50,832 bases of DNA from Streptomyces ureilyticus (GTDB taxonomy: Bacteria; Actinomycetota; Actinomycetes; Streptomycetales; Streptomycetaceae). The stretch is from contig NZ_JAAKZX010000051.1 in assembly GCF_011045025.1 (NCBI RefSeq), positions 1-50,832 of the forward strand, written 5' to 3'. A program made the translations under genes and the position numbers. Positions 42,494 through 50,810 of this stretch are shown here, piece after piece; the first letter of the stretch is position 1, and every line of letters begins with the position of its first letter. The notes beneath the pieces were generated by a model. The model was not told the origin of the DNA, did not search any database, and worked only from the letters and a program-made list of their open reading frames with translations.

Positions 42494-45400
42494 GTGTCAA
42501 AGCCGCCGTTCACGCACCTGCACGTCCACACCCAGTACTCGTTGCTGGACGGTGCCGCGCGGCTGAAGGACATGTTCGACGCGTGCAACGAGATGGGCAT
42601 GACACACATCGCCATGTCCGACCACGGCAACCTGCACGGGGCGTACGACTTCTTCCACTCCGCCAAGAAGGCCGGGGTCACGCCGATCATCGGCATCGAG
42701 GCGTATGTGGCGCCGGAGTCGCGGCGCAACAAGCGGAAGATCCAGTGGGGCCAGCCGCACCAGAAGCGGGACGACGTGTCCGGCTCCGGTGGCTACACGC
42801 ACAAGACGATCTGGGCGGCGAACAAGACCGGGCTGCACAACCTGTTCAAGCTGTCCTCGGACGCGTATGCGGAGGGCTGGCTGCAGAAGTGGCCGCGGAT
42901 GGACAAGGAGACCATCTCGCAGTGGTCGGAGGGTTTGATCGCCTCCACCGGGTGTCCTTCGGGGGAGTTGCAGACCCGGTTGCGGCTCGGTCAGTTCGAC
43001 GAGGCGGTGAAGGCGGCCGCGGAGTACCAGGACATCTTCGGCAAGGACCGGTACTTCCTGGAGTTGATGGACCACGGCATCGACATCGAGCGCAGGGTGC
43101 GGGAGGACCTGCTGCGGGTGGGCAAGAAGCTCGGCATTCCGCCGCTGGTGACCAATGACTCGCACTACACGTATCCGCACGAGGCGGCCGCGCACGACGC
43201 GCTGCTGTGCATCCAGACCGGCAAGAACGTCTCGGATCCGGACCGGTTCAAGTTCGACGGCACCGGCTACTACCTGAAGTCCACCGACGAGATGTACGCC
43301 ATCGACTCCTCGGACGCCTGGCAGCAGGGGTGTGCGAACACGCTGCTGGTGGCCGAGCAGATCGACACCACCGGCATGTTCGAGGCCAAGAACCTCATGC
43401 CGAAATTCGAGATCCCCGAGGGCTTCACCGAGGTCACCTGGTTCCAGGAGGAGGTGCGCCGGGGCATGGAGCGCCGCTTCCCCGGCGGTGTCCCCGAGGA
43501 CCGCCAGAAGCAGGCCGAGTACGAGATGGACGTCATCATCCAGATGGGGTTCCCGGGGTACTTCCTGGTGGTCGCCGACTTCATCATGTGGGCCAAGGAG
43601 CAGGGCATCGCGGTCGGTCCCGGCCGAGGCTCCGCGGCCGGCTCGATCGTCGCGTACGCCATGGGCATCACCGACCTCGACCCGATCCCGCACGGTCTGA
43701 TCTTCGAGCGGTTCCTCAACCCCGAGCGTGTCTCCATGCCCGATGTCGACATCGACTTCGACGAGCGCAGGCGCGTGGAGGTGATCCGGTATGTGACGGA
43801 GAAGTACGGGGCCGACAAGGTCGCCATGATCGGCACGTACGGCAAGATCAAGGCGAAGAACGCGATCAAGGACTCCGCGCGCGTACTGGGCTATCCGTAC
43901 GCGATGGGCGACCGGCTCACCAAGGCGATGCCCGCCGACGTGCTCGGCAAGGGCATCGACCTGAACGGCATCACCGATCCCTCGCACCCCCGCTACAGCG
44001 AGGCCGGCGAGATCCGCGGGATGTACGAGAACGAACCGGACGTGAAGAAGGTCATCGACACCGCCAAGGGCGTCGAGGGACTCGTCCGGCAGATGGGTGT
44101 GCACGCGGCCGGCGTGATCATGTCCAGCGAGCCCATCGTCGACCACGCCCCGATCTGGGTGCGGCACACCGACGGGGTGACCATCACCCAGTGGGACTAC
44201 CCACAGTGCGAGTCGCTCGGCCTGCTGAAGATGGACTTCCTGGGCCTGCGCAACCTCACGATCATGGACGACGCCATCAAGATGGTGAAGGCCAACAAGG
44301 GCATCGACTTGGAGATGCTCTCCCTTTCGCTGGACGATCCCAAGACCTTCGAACTGCTCTGCCGCGGTGACACTCTCGGCGTCTTCCAGTTCGACGGCGG
44401 CCCGATGCGTTCGCTGCTCCGCCAGATGCAGCCCGACAACTTCGAGGACATCTCCGCCGTCTCGGCCCTCTACCGGCCGGGCCCGATGGGCATGAACTCG
44501 CACATCAACTACGCGGAGCGCAAGAACGGCCGCCAGGAGATCACACCGATCCACAAGGAGCTGGAGGAGCCCCTCGAAGAGGTGCTCGCCGTCACCTACG
44601 GCCTGATCGTCTACCAGGAGCAGGTGCAGAAGGCCGCCCAGATCATCGCCGGGTATTCGCTCGGCGAGGCCGACATCCTGCGCCGTGTGATGGGCAAGAA
44701 GAAGCCCGACGAGCTGGCGAAGAACTTCGTCCTCTTCCAGGCGGGCGCCCGCAAGAACGGCTACAGCGACGAGGCGATCCAGGCACTGTGGGACGTGCTG
44801 GTCCCCTTCGCCGGCTACGCGTTCAACAAGGCCCACTCCGCCGCGTACGGACTCGTCTCGTACTGGACGGCGTATCTGAAGGCGAACTACCCCGCCGAGT
44901 ACATGGCCGCGCTGCTCACCTCGGTCAAGGACGACAAGGACAAGTCGGCCGTCTACCTCAACGAGTGCCGGCGCATGGGCATCCGGGTGCTGCCGCCGAA
45001 CGTCAACGAGTCGATGTCCAACTTCGCCGCGCAGGGCGACGACGTGATCCTCTTCGGCCTCTCGGCCGTCCGTAACGTCGGCACGAACGTCGTCGAATCG
45101 ATCATCCGCTCGCGCAAGGCCAAGGGAAAGTACGCCTCCTTCCCTGACTACCTCGACAAGGTCGAGGCCGTCGTCTGCAACAAGCGCACCACCGAATCAC
45201 TGATCAAGGCCGGCGCCTTCGACACCATGGGGCACACCCGCAAGGGGCTGACCGCCCAGTTCGAGCCGATGATCGACAACGTGGTGCAGGTCAAACGCAA
45301 GGAGGCCGAGGGCCAGTTCGACCTCTTCGGTGGCATGGGCGACGACGCCGCCGACGAACCCGGCTTCGGCATGGACGTCACGTTCACCGACGATGAGTGG

Positions 45401-46033
45401 GACAAGGCCTACCTCCTCGCCCAGGAACGGGAGATGCTCGGCCTGTACGTTTCCGACCACCCGCTGTTCGGCCTGGAACACGTGCTGTCCGACAAGGCCG
45501 ACGCCGGTATCGCCCAGCTCACCGGCGGCGACTTCGGTGACGGGGCGGTCGTCACCATCGGCGGCATCATCTCCGGCCTGCAACGGAAGATGACCAAGCA
45601 GGGCAACGCCTGGGCCATCGCCACCGTCGAGGACCTGGCCGGCTCCCTGGAGTGCATGTTCTTCCCCGCCACCTACCAGCTGGTGTCCACCCAGCTCGTC
45701 GAGGACGCCGTGGTGTTCGTCAAGGGACGCCTCGACAAGCGCGAGGACGTACCCCGCCTCGTCGCGATGGAGCTCCAGGTCCCGGATCTGTCGAACGCGG
45801 GCACCAACGCCCCCGTCATCCTGACGATTCCGGCTCTGAAGGTCACCCCGCCCATGGTCAGCCGCCTCGGCGAGATCCTCAGCCATCACAAGGGCGACAG
45901 CGAGGTACGCATCAAGCTCCAGGGCCCGCGCAAGACGACGGTGCTACGGCTCGACCGCCACCGCGTGAAGCCGGACCCGGCGCTCTTCGGGGACTTGAAG
46001 GTCCTGCTCGGCCCGTCCTGCCTGGCCGGCTGA
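42494..46033 (+). CDS. dnaE: DNA polymerase III subunit alpha
   Basis: Predicted 1179-residue replicative polymerase. The N-terminal PHP domain (FTHLHVHTQYSLLDGAARLK) keeps its His cluster, so metal-dependent proofreading activity is possible. The polymerase core shows VGPGRGSAAGSIVAYAMG and the catalytic Asp pair in PDVDIDFDERRR. Fingers, tandem HhH (YALI..AFNKAHSAAYG region) and an OB-fold near residues 1015-1100 follow. GTG 42494 is fixed by GGAGG 8 nt upstream. Length and motifs fit the essential DnaE1 rather than the shorter mutagenic DnaE2. It is followed by short direct repeats and a terminator. Confidence 0.97.
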   Translation: MSKPPFTHLHVHTQYSLLDGAARLKDMFDACNEMGMTHIAMSDHGNLHGAYDFFHSAKKAGVTPIIGIEAYVAPESRRNKRKIQWGQPHQKRDDVSGSGGYTHKTIWAANKTGLHNLFKLSSDAYAEGWLQKWPRMDKETISQWSEGLIASTGCPSGELQTRLRLGQFDEAVKAAAEYQDIFGKDRYFLELMDHGIDIERRVREDLLRVGKKLGIPPLVTNDSHYTYPHEAAAHDALLCIQTGKNVSDPDRFKFDGTGYYLKSTDEMYAIDSSDAWQQGCANTLLVAEQIDTTGMFEAKNLMPKFEIPEGFTEVTWFQEEVRRGMERRFPGGVPEDRQKQAEYEMDVIIQMGFPGYFLVVADFIMWAKEQGIAVGPGRGSAAGSIVAYAMGITDLDPIPHGLIFERFLNPERVSMPDVDIDFDERRRVEVIRYVTEKYGADKVAMIGTYGKIKAKNAIKDSARVLGYPYAMGDRLTKAMPADVLGKGIDLNGITDPSHPRYSEAGEIRGMYENEPDVKKVIDTAKGVEGLVRQMGVHAAGVIMSSEPIVDHAPIWVRHTDGVTITQWDYPQCESLGLLKMDFLGLRNLTIMDDAIKMVKANKGIDLEMLSLSLDDPKTFELLCRGDTLGVFQFDGGPMRSLLRQMQPDNFEDISAVSALYRPGPMGMNSHINYAERKNGRQEITPIHKELEEPLEEVLAVTYGLIVYQEQVQKAAQIIAGYSLGEADILRRVMGKKKPDELAKNFVLFQAGARKNGYSDEAIQALWDVLVPFAGYAFNKAHSAAYGLVSYWTAYLKANYPAEYMAALLTSVKDDKDKSAVYLNECRRMGIRVLPPNVNESMSNFAAQGDDVILFGLSAVRNVGTNVVESIIRSRKAKGKYASFPDYLDKVEAVVCNKRTTESLIKAGAFDTMGHTRKGLTAQFEPMIDNVVQVKRKEAEGQFDLFGGMGDDAADEPGFGMDVTFTDDEWDKAYLLAQEREMLGLYVSDHPLFGLEHVLSDKADAGIAQLTGGDFGDGAVVTIGGIISGLQRKMTKQGNAWAIATVEDLAGSLECMFFPATYQLVSTQLVEDAVVFVKGRLDKREDVPRLVAMELQVPDLSNAGTNAPVILTIPALKVTPPMVSRLGEILSHHKGDSEVRIKLQGPRKTTVLRLDRHRVKPDPALFGDLKVLLGPSCLAG

Positions 46034-46038
46034 ACAGA

Positions 46039-46110
46039 CGCGTACGGAAACGACGTACGCAACAGCGCGTACGCAACACCGCTTTCGCAACAGGGCGTAC
46101 GGAAACGACG
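46039..46110 (+). repeat. Short direct repeats behind dnaE
   Basis: CGTACGGAAACGACG occurs exactly at 46041-46055 and 46096-46110. Between them lie related units GCGTACGCAACA and GCTTTCGCAACA. No coding role is evident. Confidence 0.6.
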
Positions 46111-46141
46111 AGGGGCGCCCCGATCCGGGTGCGCCCCTCTC
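46110..46141 (+). terminator. Terminator of dnaE
   Basis: GAGGGGCGC (46110-46118) pairs with GCGCCCCTC (46131-46139), extended inside by CCCG with CGGG. It can serve both dnaE and the convergent small gene. Confidence 0.75.
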
Positions 46142-46164
46142 GCCCTGTGCCGCCCCTAGGCCGC

Positions 46165-46341
46165 TTAGTTGTGGCCGAACTTCTTCCGCCGCTTGCCGCC
46201 GCCGGAGGCGAACTGGGCGGCGCTCGCCGCGGATTCGGTCTGCTCGGCGGCCGGCGCCAACTCCTCGGCTCCGCGCCGGGCTTGATCGTGCGCGCCACTC
46301 TGCTTCGGGCCGGTCTGCTTGCGGTTCTTGTTCTTGGCCAT
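46165..46341 (-). CDS. Small hydrophilic basic protein, 58 residues
   Basis: Read directly from the minus strand: 58 residues, starting MAKNKNRKQTGPKQSGAHDQ and ending GGGKRRKKFGHN. Both ends are Lys/Arg-rich and the middle is Ala/Glu-rich. A strong GGAGG ribosome site precedes the ATG by about 10 nt and the frame ends in TAA. Codon choice has the expected high third-position GC. It resembles the small hydrophilic proteins annotated after dnaE in other streptomycetes. No known domain; the charge pattern suggests contact with nucleic acid or ribosomes, an inference only. There is no signal peptide or membrane helix. Confidence 0.8.
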   Translation of the reverse strand: MAKNKNRKQTGPKQSGAHDQARRGAEELAPAAEQTESAASAAQFASGGGKRRKKFGHN

Positions 46342-46567
46342 GGTGATCTGCCTCCTGTTGGGATTGCCTAGGGGTCAGGATCGGGATCAGATTCACATAG
46401 GCGCAGAAGCCGCGCATGTCAGAGAATTACTGTGCGTAGTAAGGCCTGTCGGAGGGTGAACCTCGGATACGCCACGCCGAAGATCGAGTTCCGGCCGTTA
46501 ACCTCCGCGCAGTCGGGCAGACTCGAAGGAAGCCCGAAGCAAACCTCCCGGAAAGAGGGTGGATCGC

Positions 46568-47782
46568 GTGGACCGCTGCATCGTCCTGGTGGACGCCGGG
46601 TATCTGCTCGGGGCCGCCGCCAGTCTTCTCGCCGGGGAGCCTTCGAGGTCCCGGATCACCGTCGACCACGCCGCCCTGATCCAGGGGCTGCGCGAGCGCG
46701 CCGAGTCCGACACGGAACGGCCCTTGTTGCGCATCTACTGGTTCGACGGCGCCCCCGACCGCGTGCCGCAGCCCGAGCACCGAAGGCTGCGTGTAATGCC
46801 TCGGGTGACCGTACGTCTGGGTGCGCTGACCCGCAGTGACGGGCGGTGGGCGCAGAAGGGCGTCGACGCCGCCATGCACGCCGAGCTTACGGAGCTGGCG
46901 CGTAACCGGGCCTGCTCCGACGTGGTCCTGGTGACCGGTGACGGGGATCTGCTGCCGGGCATGATGGCCGCCAAGGAGCACGGCGTCGCTGTTCACCTGT
47001 GGGCGGTGCAGGCCGCCGACGGCGACTACAACCAGTCCGAGGACCTGGTCGCGGAGGCCGATGAGCGCCGCGTACTGGACCGGACGTGGATCACCAAGGC
47101 CGTACGGGCCAAGGAGTTCGGCGGGATCTGCGCGACGCCGCCCGCGCCGCGGCCCGAGATCGCCGCGATCCTCTCCGCGCCGCTGCCCGAGTCCGGGCTG
47201 CCCTCCGGTAGCGAGCGGAGCGCGCGGGAGCCGCAGCACCCGCAGCCGGCGCCGAGTGAGAACGGCACGCAGGAGCGGGGGCCAGCCGCGAAGGGGGTGC
47301 CGACGCCGAAGGATCTGGCGGCCTTGCGCGCGCCCGGTGCGCAGGCCACCCAGCATCCCGCGAACGCCACGCTGCGGTGGTCGTCCGACAAGGGGTGGGT
47401 CGACCGGCCCGGCGCCGCCGAGTCCGCGGACGCCGCCTCGCTGCCGACGCTCGCGCAGCTCACCACGGCCGAGCAGCGGTGGGCCGACCGGGAGGAGGAC
47501 ATCACGACGGTGGGCGGGGATCCGTACGAGGTCGGGCAGGTGTTCGCGCGGCGCTGGATGGGGCGGCTGTCCGACCCGGCGCATGTGCAGAAGCTGTCCA
47601 CGATGTATCCGCGGGTGCCGCACCGGATCGACGGGGAGTTGCTGCGGTACGCGGCGCGGTTCGGGCTGCTCGCGCACAAGGACGACCAGATCGATGAGCA
47701 TGATCGGTACGCGATCCGGGCGGGGTTCTGGCGGGAGATCGATGTGCGCACGGCTGCGGAGCACGCGCCCGCGGGGGAGTGA
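46568..47782 (+). CDS. NYN domain-containing protein (putative RNase)
   Basis: Predicted 404-residue protein. The N-terminal 180 residues form a NYN/PIN-like domain with the expected acidic residues: CIVLVDAGYLLGAAA (first Asp), then RIYWFDGAPD. KGVDAAMHAEL and DVVLVTGDGDLLPGM complete the metal-binding set. A Pro/Ala-rich linker (about 200-290) leads to a conserved C-terminal helical domain (about 300-400, EVGQVFARRWMGRLSDPAHV) that I cannot name. NYN proteins are metal-dependent nucleases acting on RNA. GTG 46568 is chosen with GAGGG upstream; GTG 46559 is also in frame. It is a single gene between dnaE and an ABC operon. Confidence 0.85.
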   Translation: MDRCIVLVDAGYLLGAAASLLAGEPSRSRITVDHAALIQGLRERAESDTERPLLRIYWFDGAPDRVPQPEHRRLRVMPRVTVRLGALTRSDGRWAQKGVDAAMHAELTELARNRACSDVVLVTGDGDLLPGMMAAKEHGVAVHLWAVQAADGDYNQSEDLVAEADERRVLDRTWITKAVRAKEFGGICATPPAPRPEIAAILSAPLPESGLPSGSERSAREPQHPQPAPSENGTQERGPAAKGVPTPKDLAALRAPGAQATQHPANATLRWSSDKGWVDRPGAAESADAASLPTLAQLTTAEQRWADREEDITTVGGDPYEVGQVFARRWMGRLSDPAHVQKLSTMYPRVPHRIDGELLRYAARFGLLAHKDDQIDEHDRYAIRAGFWREIDVRTAAEHAPAGE

Positions 47783-48153
47783 GTGCGTGAGCGCTCCGCT
47801 GGGAGAACGGTGACAAACCCGCGGGCGGGTGGGGGCTTGTTGCTCCCCCACTCTCGGCTTCGCTCGAGCGAGGGGACCCCATCGCGGCGGAGCCGCATAC
47901 GTCACGGCCCCGCGCCCCTGATGGGGCGCGGAGCACGCTCGCGCGGGGACGAGCGCCTAGTAGCTCGGGCGCTTTGTTCGTAGGCGGCTGCGGGTTCGTT
48001 GTGGCTGGTCGCTCCCCCCCCCACTCTCGGCTTCGCTTGAGCGGGGCCCCCATCGCGGCGGAGCCGCAGATGTCACAGCCCCGCGCCCCTGACGGGGCTC
48101 GGGCAGTGCCCCCGGCGCAAATCGGTACCCGAGACCCCGTAGGCTCGTGCCTC
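47783..48153. repeat. Two further copies of the dispersed GC-rich repeat
   Basis: This 371-bp gap contains no gene. Copy 2 (47832-47932) and copy 3 (48005-48110) share CACTCTCGGCTTCGCT, then GAGCG and CCCCATCGCGGCGGAGCCGCA. They also share a final hairpin module, CCCCGCGCCCCTGA with GGGGC. Copy 2 ends with CGCGCCCC-TGAT-GGGGCGCG, a strong stem that can terminate the NYN gene. About 70 bp of less similar sequence separates the two. Confidence 0.8.
48140..48145 (+). promoter_or_regulatory. Candidate -10 of the ABC operon, leaderless
   Basis: TAGGCT ends 8 nt before the GTG at 48154, so the mRNA may start at or next to the start codon. No clear -35. Confidence 0.4.
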
Positions 48154-49185
48154 GTGAGTACGCGCACCGCACAGGCAGCCCGGCAGGGGCACGGTGGGGA
48201 TGTCGTGTGCGCGGTGCGGGATCTGACCAAGACCTATCCGGCGGTGCGTGGACGGCGCGGGGCACCCGGGACACCCGAGGTGCGGGCCACCGACGGCGTG
48301 CGGATCGATATCCGGCGTGGCGAGATCTTCGGGCTGCTCGGGCCGAACGGGGCCGGGAAGTCCACACTCGTACGGCAGCTGACCGGACTGATGCGCCCCG
48401 ACCGCGGCAGCGTCGACATCCTCGGGCACGACATCGTGCGCCATCCCGAGCGGGCGGCGCGGATCCTCGCGTACCTCGGACAGGAGTCCACCGCGCTCGA
48501 CGAGCTGACGGTGTCGCTCGCCGCGGAGACCACCGGGCGGCTGCGCGGGCTGGACGTGCGCAGCGCGCGGGCCGAGCGGGACACCGTCCTCGAGGAGCTG
48601 GGCCTCGCCGCCCTCGCCTCACGACCGCTGCGGAAACTGTCGGGCGGGCAGCGACGGCTCGCCTGCTTCGCCGCCGCGCTCGTGGGTGAGCGTCCGCTGC
48701 TCGTGCTCGACGAGCCGACCGCCGGCATGGACCCGATCGCCCGTCGTGCCGTCTGGGGCGCCGTCGACCGGCGCCGGGCCGAGAACGGCACGACGGTTCT
48801 GCTGGTCACCCACAACGTCATCGAGGCCGAGACGGTTCTCGACCGTGTCGCCGTGATGGACCAGGGCCGTGTCATCGCCTGCGACACTCCCTCCGGGCTG
48901 AAGGAGCAGGTCGCGGGCGAGGTGCGCCTCGAACTCGTCTGGCGGGAGCGCGCGCCCCTCGATGTTCCCGAGGTCGCCGCGCTGCGCGACCGTGCCGTCG
49001 AGTCCGGCCGCCGCTGGGCGCTGCGCCTGGCCCCCGAGGAGGCCCGCGCGGCCGTCGCCGCCGTCACCGGCGGGGCCGCGTTCGCCGCCCTGGACGACTT
49101 CACGCTCGCCACACCGAGCCTCGAAGACGTGTATCTGGCGCTGGGCGGGAGCGCCGGCAATGTACGGGGGTTGGTCAAAGCGTGA
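48154..49185 (+). CDS. ABC transporter ATP-binding protein (DrrA/NatA-like)
   Basis: Predicted 343-residue ATPase subunit of an ABC-2 exporter. Walker A is GPNGAGKST (63-71), the Q-loop lies in LGQEST, the ABC signature is KLSGGQRRL, Walker B is LLVLDEPTAGMD and the H-loop is LVTHN. A C-terminal domain of about 90 residues ends in LATPSLEDVYLALGG, as in DrrA-type export ATPases. GTG 48154 is chosen; the frame runs further upstream into the repeat region without homology. The permease gene follows after 64 bp. The substrate is unknown. Confidence 0.93.
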   Translation: MSTRTAQAARQGHGGDVVCAVRDLTKTYPAVRGRRGAPGTPEVRATDGVRIDIRRGEIFGLLGPNGAGKSTLVRQLTGLMRPDRGSVDILGHDIVRHPERAARILAYLGQESTALDELTVSLAAETTGRLRGLDVRSARAERDTVLEELGLAALASRPLRKLSGGQRRLACFAAALVGERPLLVLDEPTAGMDPIARRAVWGAVDRRRAENGTTVLLVTHNVIEAETVLDRVAVMDQGRVIACDTPSGLKEQVAGEVRLELVWRERAPLDVPEVAALRDRAVESGRRWALRLAPEEARAAVAAVTGGAAFAALDDFTLATPSLEDVYLALGGSAGNVRGLVKA

Positions 49186-49249
49186 GTGTTCGGGCCGCTC
49201 TGGCCGTACGGAACAGGACGACAGCTGAAGCGAACAGGAGCCGCTCGAC

Positions 49250-50074
49250 GTGAGTGTCGTACCCGCCGAGGTCCTGCCGGGCCGCGCCCTCCCCGTCGAG
49301 GACGCCGTCGCGGAACAAGCCGCCGAGCTCGGACCGCGTGCCCGGCTGTGGCCCGCGCTGTGCGCCGTGTACCGGGCTCAGCTGTCCCGGGCGCGGGTCG
49401 CGCGGATTCCGCTGCTGTTCGTGGCCACCTTCCAGTCGATCGGGATCATGGTCCTGATGCGCGGGGTGGTGGACGGCGGAGGCGAGGCGCGGGCCGTGGT
49501 GGCGGGCTCGTCGGTGCTCGTCGTCGCCTTCGTCGCGCTGAACCTGCTCGCCCAGTACTTCGGGCAGCTGCGGGCGAGCGGCGGGCTCGATCATTACGCG
49601 ACGTTGCCGGTGCCGCCGGCGGCGGTGGTGCTGGGTGCGGCGGGCGCGTACGCCTCCTTCACCGTGCCGGGGACCGTGGTCACCGCCGTCTTCGGGTGCG
49701 TGCTGTTCGGCCTGCCGATGGCTCATCTGTGGATCCTCGCCGCCGTGATCCCGCTCGCGGGCGCGGCGCTCGCCGGGCTCGGAGCTGCGCTCGGGCTGCT
49801 GGCGCCGCGGCCCGAACTCGCCACGTTGCTCGGGCAGTTGGGTATGTCGGCGGCTCTGCTGCTCGGGGTGCTGCCGGCGGACCGGCTGCCCACGGTCGTC
49901 CAGTACGCGCGGGACCTGCTGCCGTCCACGTACGGTGTCGAAGCCTTCGGGCTGACCTTCGAGGCGCATCCCGACTGGGGGGTCGTCGTGCTCGACCTCG
50001 CCGTGTGCGCGGGGGTCGGGGTGGTCTCGCTGGCCATCGCGACCTGGGCCTATCGTCGGGCTGCCGTCCGATGA
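49250..50074 (+). CDS. ABC-2 type transporter permease
   Basis: Predicted 274-residue membrane subunit with about six helices. After a 45-residue cytoplasmic N-terminus they lie at about 55-75, 82-102, 125-148, 155-180, 195-212 and 245-268. The layout and LRASGGLDHYATLPVPPAAV, an ABC-2 coupling-helix-like stretch, support a DrrB/NatB-type permease for the ATPase directly upstream. GTG 49250 follows CAGGAG. The substrate class cannot be predicted; no resistance or biosynthesis genes adjoin. Confidence 0.88.
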   Translation: MSVVPAEVLPGRALPVEDAVAEQAAELGPRARLWPALCAVYRAQLSRARVARIPLLFVATFQSIGIMVLMRGVVDGGGEARAVVAGSSVLVVAFVALNLLAQYFGQLRASGGLDHYATLPVPPAAVVLGAAGAYASFTVPGTVVTAVFGCVLFGLPMAHLWILAAVIPLAGAALAGLGAALGLLAPRPELATLLGQLGMSAALLLGVLPADRLPTVVQYARDLLPSTYGVEAFGLTFEAHPDWGVVVLDLAVCAGVGVVSLAIATWAYRRAAVR

Positions 50075-50079
50075 CGCGG

Positions 50080-50102
50080 TTGACACGCGAGCCTGGCACG
50101 AT
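50080..50102 (+). promoter_or_regulatory. Weak damage-promoter-like element and leaderless start
   Basis: TTGACACGC (50080-50088), 8 nt and CACGAT (50097-50102) lie 6 nt before the GTG at 50109. Spacing equals that of the other elements, but the upstream half matches poorly. Confidence 0.3.
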
Positions 50103-50108
50103 GTCAGG

Positions 50109-50810
50109 GTGACCGCACCGCTTACTCCGCCCCAGCCGCCGCATCGTCCCTCTGCGGATCAGCAGTCCCCGGATCAGCAGTCTCCGGAGTACCAGTCGCC
50201 GCACCCTGCCTGGCAGGCGTCGCCGCACGCCGCCGCTGGTGCGGGCGGATCCGTCGGTTATCAGGAGGACGGCCCCGGGATGAAGACCGAAGTGCGGGAG
50301 GCCGCTGTCATCGCGCTCGCCATGGCGGTCGGTGGGGTGTTGCTCGGGGTGCTGTGGTGGTGGCTCGCGCCTGAGGTGCCACTGGTCTCGGACTCGTCCG
50401 CGGTCTATCTCAAGGACACGGAGGGGGAGCAGGCCATCGGGGTGGACGGGACGTTCATTCTGCTTGCGCTCGGGTTCGGGCTGGTGAGTGCGCTGGTCGT
50501 GTTCGTGCTGCGGCGGCGTGGAGGGATTCCGATCGTTGTCGCGCTCACGGTCGGGGGTGTGCTCGGTTCGTTGCTTGCCTGGCGGCTGGGGATCTGGCTC
50601 GGGCCTACGCAGGATGTGGCGGCCCATGCGCGGGAGGTGGGCCGGGGGGTCACTTTTGCGGCGCCGCTGGAGCTTGGGGCGAAGGGGGCGTTGCTGGCGT
50701 GGTCGTTGGCGGCGCTGGTGGGTCATCTGGGGCTGACGGCGTTGTTCGGGCCGCGGGATCCTGAGCCGGATGCGTATGCGCAGGGGCCGTACGGGGCGCC
50801 TCCGGCGTAG
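50109..50810 (+). CDS. Conserved membrane protein (DUF2567-like)
   Basis: Predicted 233-residue protein. A Pro/Gln/Ser-rich cytoplasmic N-terminus of about 60 residues contains two QQSPDQQSPEYQ-like repeats. It is followed by four hydrophobic helices (about 64-88, 115-135, 140-162, 190-212). The loop between helices 1 and 2 (about 90-112) is polar and likely outside. The arrangement resembles DUF2567 proteins found near this locus in actinobacteria; that name is recalled, not verified. GTG 50109 is leaderless by position of CACGAT. No function can be assigned. Third-position GC falls slightly, with more GGG and TTG codons, as in some less-expressed streptomycete genes. Confidence 0.75.
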   Translation: MTAPLTPPQPPHRPSADQQSPDQQSPEYQSPHPAWQASPHAAAGAGGSVGYQEDGPGMKTEVREAAVIALAMAVGGVLLGVLWWWLAPEVPLVSDSSAVYLKDTEGEQAIGVDGTFILLALGFGLVSALVVFVLRRRGGIPIVVALTVGGVLGSLLAWRLGIWLGPTQDVAAHAREVGRGVTFAAPLELGAKGALLAWSLAALVGHLGLTALFGPRDPEPDAYAQGPYGAPPA

